Source: Prevotella sp. CAG:891 (GTDB lineage: Bacteria > Bacteroidota > Bacteroidia > Bacteroidales > Bacteroidaceae). From it: a DNA stretch of 13,214 nt. The notes under the pieces were generated by a model. That model ran no database searches, was not told the origin of the DNA, and was given only the letters and a program-made list of their open reading frames with translations. Made by a program: the position numbers and the translations under genes. The stretch is taken from assembly GCA_000437675.1 (NCBI GenBank), contig FR901806.1:1-13214 (forward strand), read 5' to 3'. Position 1 is the first letter of the stretch; every line of letters starts with the position of its first letter. This document shows, piece by piece, positions 13,101 through 13,214 of this stretch.

Positions 13101-13108
13101 CAAATGTA
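13101..13108 (-). promoter_or_regulatory. Possible leftward -7 promoter element
   Basis: The minus strand reads TACATTTG, matching TAnnTTTG. No TTTG box lies at the proper -33 distance. If used, the transcript would run about 90 nt into the hairpin terminator at 13010-13053, with no gene between. Confidence 0.3.
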
Positions 13109-13214
13109 GTATTTATTTCAATATTCATAATCTCAGATGGCAAAAAAAAGCATTACAAACTCATTATTTCATCTTTATTAAGGATTATATAGTCGTCCCT
13201 TAAGAATATCTTTT

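Noticed and set aside
11239..13214. Invertible promoter flanked by inverted repeats next to the recombinase
   Set aside because: I looked for paired inverted repeats spaced by about 100-300 bp around a TAnnTTTG element and found only short or adjacent ones (such as 13010-13053, loop 14 bases, and a 6-bp TTAAGG/CCTTAA pair at 13178-13203).
12998..13214. tRNA or attachment site downstream of the recombinase
   Set aside because: No cloverleaf or CCA-type 3' end could be folded by eye, and no segment repeats elsewhere in the window.

Overview
The window looks like chromosomal DNA from a Bacteroidales bacterium, most likely a Prevotella-like member. The reasons are family content (FHS-type sugar permease, GH20 hexosaminidase paired with an APH-fold sugar kinase, a Bacteroides-type tyrosine recombinase), near absence of Shine-Dalgarno sequences, and repeated matches to the Bacteroidetes promoter form TTTG-N19-21-TAnnTTTG. 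No species is claimed.

Left part (35-5549): a polyol-utilisation locus. A minus-strand operon reads mannitol 2-dehydrogenase (4338-3139), FHS permease (3036-1714), PfkB fructokinase (1659-757) and an outer-membrane barrel protein (760-35) coupled to the kinase by an ATGA overlap. A LacI-family regulator (4536-5549) is divergent, and a cluster of GCAAACG-type operators lies in the shared intergenic region. The logic is import of mannitol, oxidation to fructose, phosphorylation to fructose-6-phosphate. The dehydrogenase seems to have lost about 90 internal residues in frame, including a motif that carries an active-site asparagine, and it also carries an 11-residue tandem duplication. The operon may therefore be crippled at its first enzymatic step in this strain.

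Middle part (5550-7862): the lacI terminator, then an excellent sigma-54 (-24/-12) promoter in front of a small exported low-complexity protein with three DTVVP modules. A long non-coding stretch follows, holding a strong terminator and two 80-bp tandem repeats, each containing a Bacteroidetes promoter. These lead into an MgtC/SapB-family membrane protein, which ends in a strong terminator.

Right-centre (7863-11214): a minus-strand amino-sugar pair, an N-acetylhexosamine-kinase-like APH-fold protein upstream of a secreted GH20 beta-N-acetylhexosaminidase. A terminator hairpin lies immediately before the hexosaminidase start, so the second gene depends on read-through or on an unseen promoter. 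The hexosaminidase most likely begins at a GTG at 9920.

Right end (11215-13214): about 700 bp of non-coding DNA with two families of 21-bp direct repeats (one of five copies, one of two), then an orphan tyrosine recombinase and a perfect 15-bp hairpin. No tRNA, attachment-site pair, CRISPR or complete mobile element is visible. The best candidates for something unfamiliar are the sigma-54-driven DTVVP protein, the 80-bp promoter repeats, and the iteron-like 21-bp array beside the recombinase.
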